The notes under the pieces: model-generated | The model's input: the letters and a program-made list of their open reading frames with translations, nothing else | What the model was told of the DNA's origin: nothing | Databases searched by the model: none | Shown here: positions 6,241 through 6,977 of the stretch, one piece after another | How the letters are laid out: each line of letters opens with the position of its first letter | Position numbering within the stretch: position 1 is the first letter of the stretch | Program-made: the position numbers and the translations under genes | DNA from: a bacterium | GTDB lineage: Bacteria > Cyanobacteriota > Vampirovibrionia > Gastranaerophilales > Gastranaerophilaceae | Reading direction: 5' to 3' | DNA: 6,977 bases | NCBI GenBank assembly: GCA_017541565.1 | Contig: JAFXYU010000073.1 | Coordinates: forward strand, 1 to 6,977

Positions 6241-6977
6241 ATGACAATTGATAGAAAATGTTTGATTAATTGGGTGGGCGGAAAAAGATTACTCCGCAAA
6301 ACAATAGCACCTTTAATCCCGACAGATATTCAATCATATATCGAGCCGTTTGGCGGTGGCGGTTGGGTTCTGTTTTACAAAGATAAATGGGCGGATTTAG
6401 AAATATACAATGACTTGGACAGTCGGCTTGTAAATCTCTTCCGCATTGTAAAATACCATCCTAATGCATTTATTGAAGAATATCGCCTCCTGTTGGGCTC
6501 ACGTGAGATGTTTTTCGAGTTTTTAAATGCGACTCCCGTTACTGATATTCAAAAAGCTGTCCAATTCTATTATTTAATAACACGTTCATTCGGTGGTCGT
6601 GGAGATACATTCGGCACAGTAAAGAAAACTTCCGGCGGAGCTAGTAAATCTCAAAAGAATGTGCCTCTTAAAATAACTGCAATACATGAAAGGCTTGATA
6701 AAGTTCTTGTTGAGAACAGAGATTTTGAAAAATTAATCAAACAATATGACCACGAGGGAGCATTTTTCTATTGTGATCCTCCGTACTCAAAAGGCTGCGG
6801 ATATGAAGTCACATCAACAAAGGATTTTGAACACGAAAGATTAAGAAACGTGCTTGGTAAAATCAAAGGCAGATTTTTACTCTCTTATGATGACTCTCCC
6901 AAAATTCGTGAGCTATACAAAGGTTTTGAAATGATAGAAGTCGAACGATTAAACGGAATCAACAATAGAGAGGGAAC
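6241..6977 (+). CDS. D12-class DNA adenine-N6 methyltransferase (Dam family), 3' end beyond the window
   Basis: Translation from the ATG runs open for 245 codons to the window edge, so the C-terminus is missing. D12-class features are all visible: NWVGGKRLL near 10-18, the S-adenosylmethionine-binding YIEPFGGGGWVLF (33-45), a YNDLDSRLVNLFR segment, a RSFGGRG stretch, and the catalytic FYCDPPY with DPPY at 179-182, followed by LLSYDDSP and a late VERLNGINN segment. The family methylates the N6 of adenine, commonly in GATC, but the phage members vary and specificity is not readable here. No restriction endonuclease is seen next to it. It is the only gene here with a real upstream gap, which holds the TTTAAA array, so it may be regulated apart from the structural genes. 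Confidence 0.93.
   Translation, partial: MTIDRKCLINWVGGKRLLRKTIAPLIPTDIQSYIEPFGGGGWVLFYKDKWADLEIYNDLDSRLVNLFRIVKYHPNAFIEEYRLLLGSREMFFEFLNATPVTDIQKAVQFYYLITRSFGGRGDTFGTVKKTSGGASKSQKNVPLKITAIHERLDKVLVENRDFEKLIKQYDHEGAFFYCDPPYSKGCGYEVTSTKDFEHERLRNVLGKIKGRFLLSYDDSPKIRELYKGFEMIEVERLNGINNREG

Overview
The window is a gene-dense, single-strand (+) stretch of a contractile-tailed (myovirus-type) phage or prophage late operon from a low-GC Gram-negative-type host (spot counts of a few lines suggest GC in the high thirties percent). No host housekeeping gene, integrase, transposase, tRNA, rRNA or CRISPR array is visible, so the host cannot be named. The families (DUF1320, DUF1834, DUF935 portal, MuF head protein, P2-type sheath and tube) are typical of Mu-like and P2-like transposable or temperate phages of proteobacteria and other Gram-negatives.

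Layout, left to right: a Mu gp36-like head-tail connector protein (28-480), a Mu gp37-like probable tail terminator (470-880), a P2 FI-like contractile sheath (895-2127), a 58-residue four-cysteine protein too short for many gene callers (2127-2303), a P2 FII-like tail tube (2322-2846), a Mu gp29-like portal (2846-4312), a cytosine-C5 DNA methyltransferase (4305-5453), a short MuF-type head morphogenesis protein (5440-6195), a 45-bp gap holding a phased TTTAAA array, and a D12-class adenine-N6 DNA methyltransferase cut by the window edge (6241-6977). Almost every junction overlaps (TAATG or 8-14 nt overlaps) or is separated by under 20 nt, so the genes are probably cotranscribed and translationally coupled. 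No gene-free stretch exceeds 300 bases; the longest is the 45-bp gap.

The proteins fall into three jobs: building the head vertex (portal, MuF, gp36-like), building the contractile tail (terminator, sheath, tube), and modifying phage or host DNA with two solitary methyltransferases of different chemistry. The most distinctive points are the Mu-head/P2-tail mosaic in an unusual order (portal after tail tube, with no terminase between them), a methyltransferase embedded between portal and MuF, the small cysteine protein between sheath and tube, an exact 11-bp array of TTTAAA palindromes before the adenine methyltransferase that also forms four overlapping TTAA-N7-TTAA sites, and an apparent depletion of GATC whose seven remaining sites all sit in Asp-Pro codon pairs. 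I did not find evidence for a wholly new defence or genetic system; this is a mosaic phage late region with several checkable oddities.
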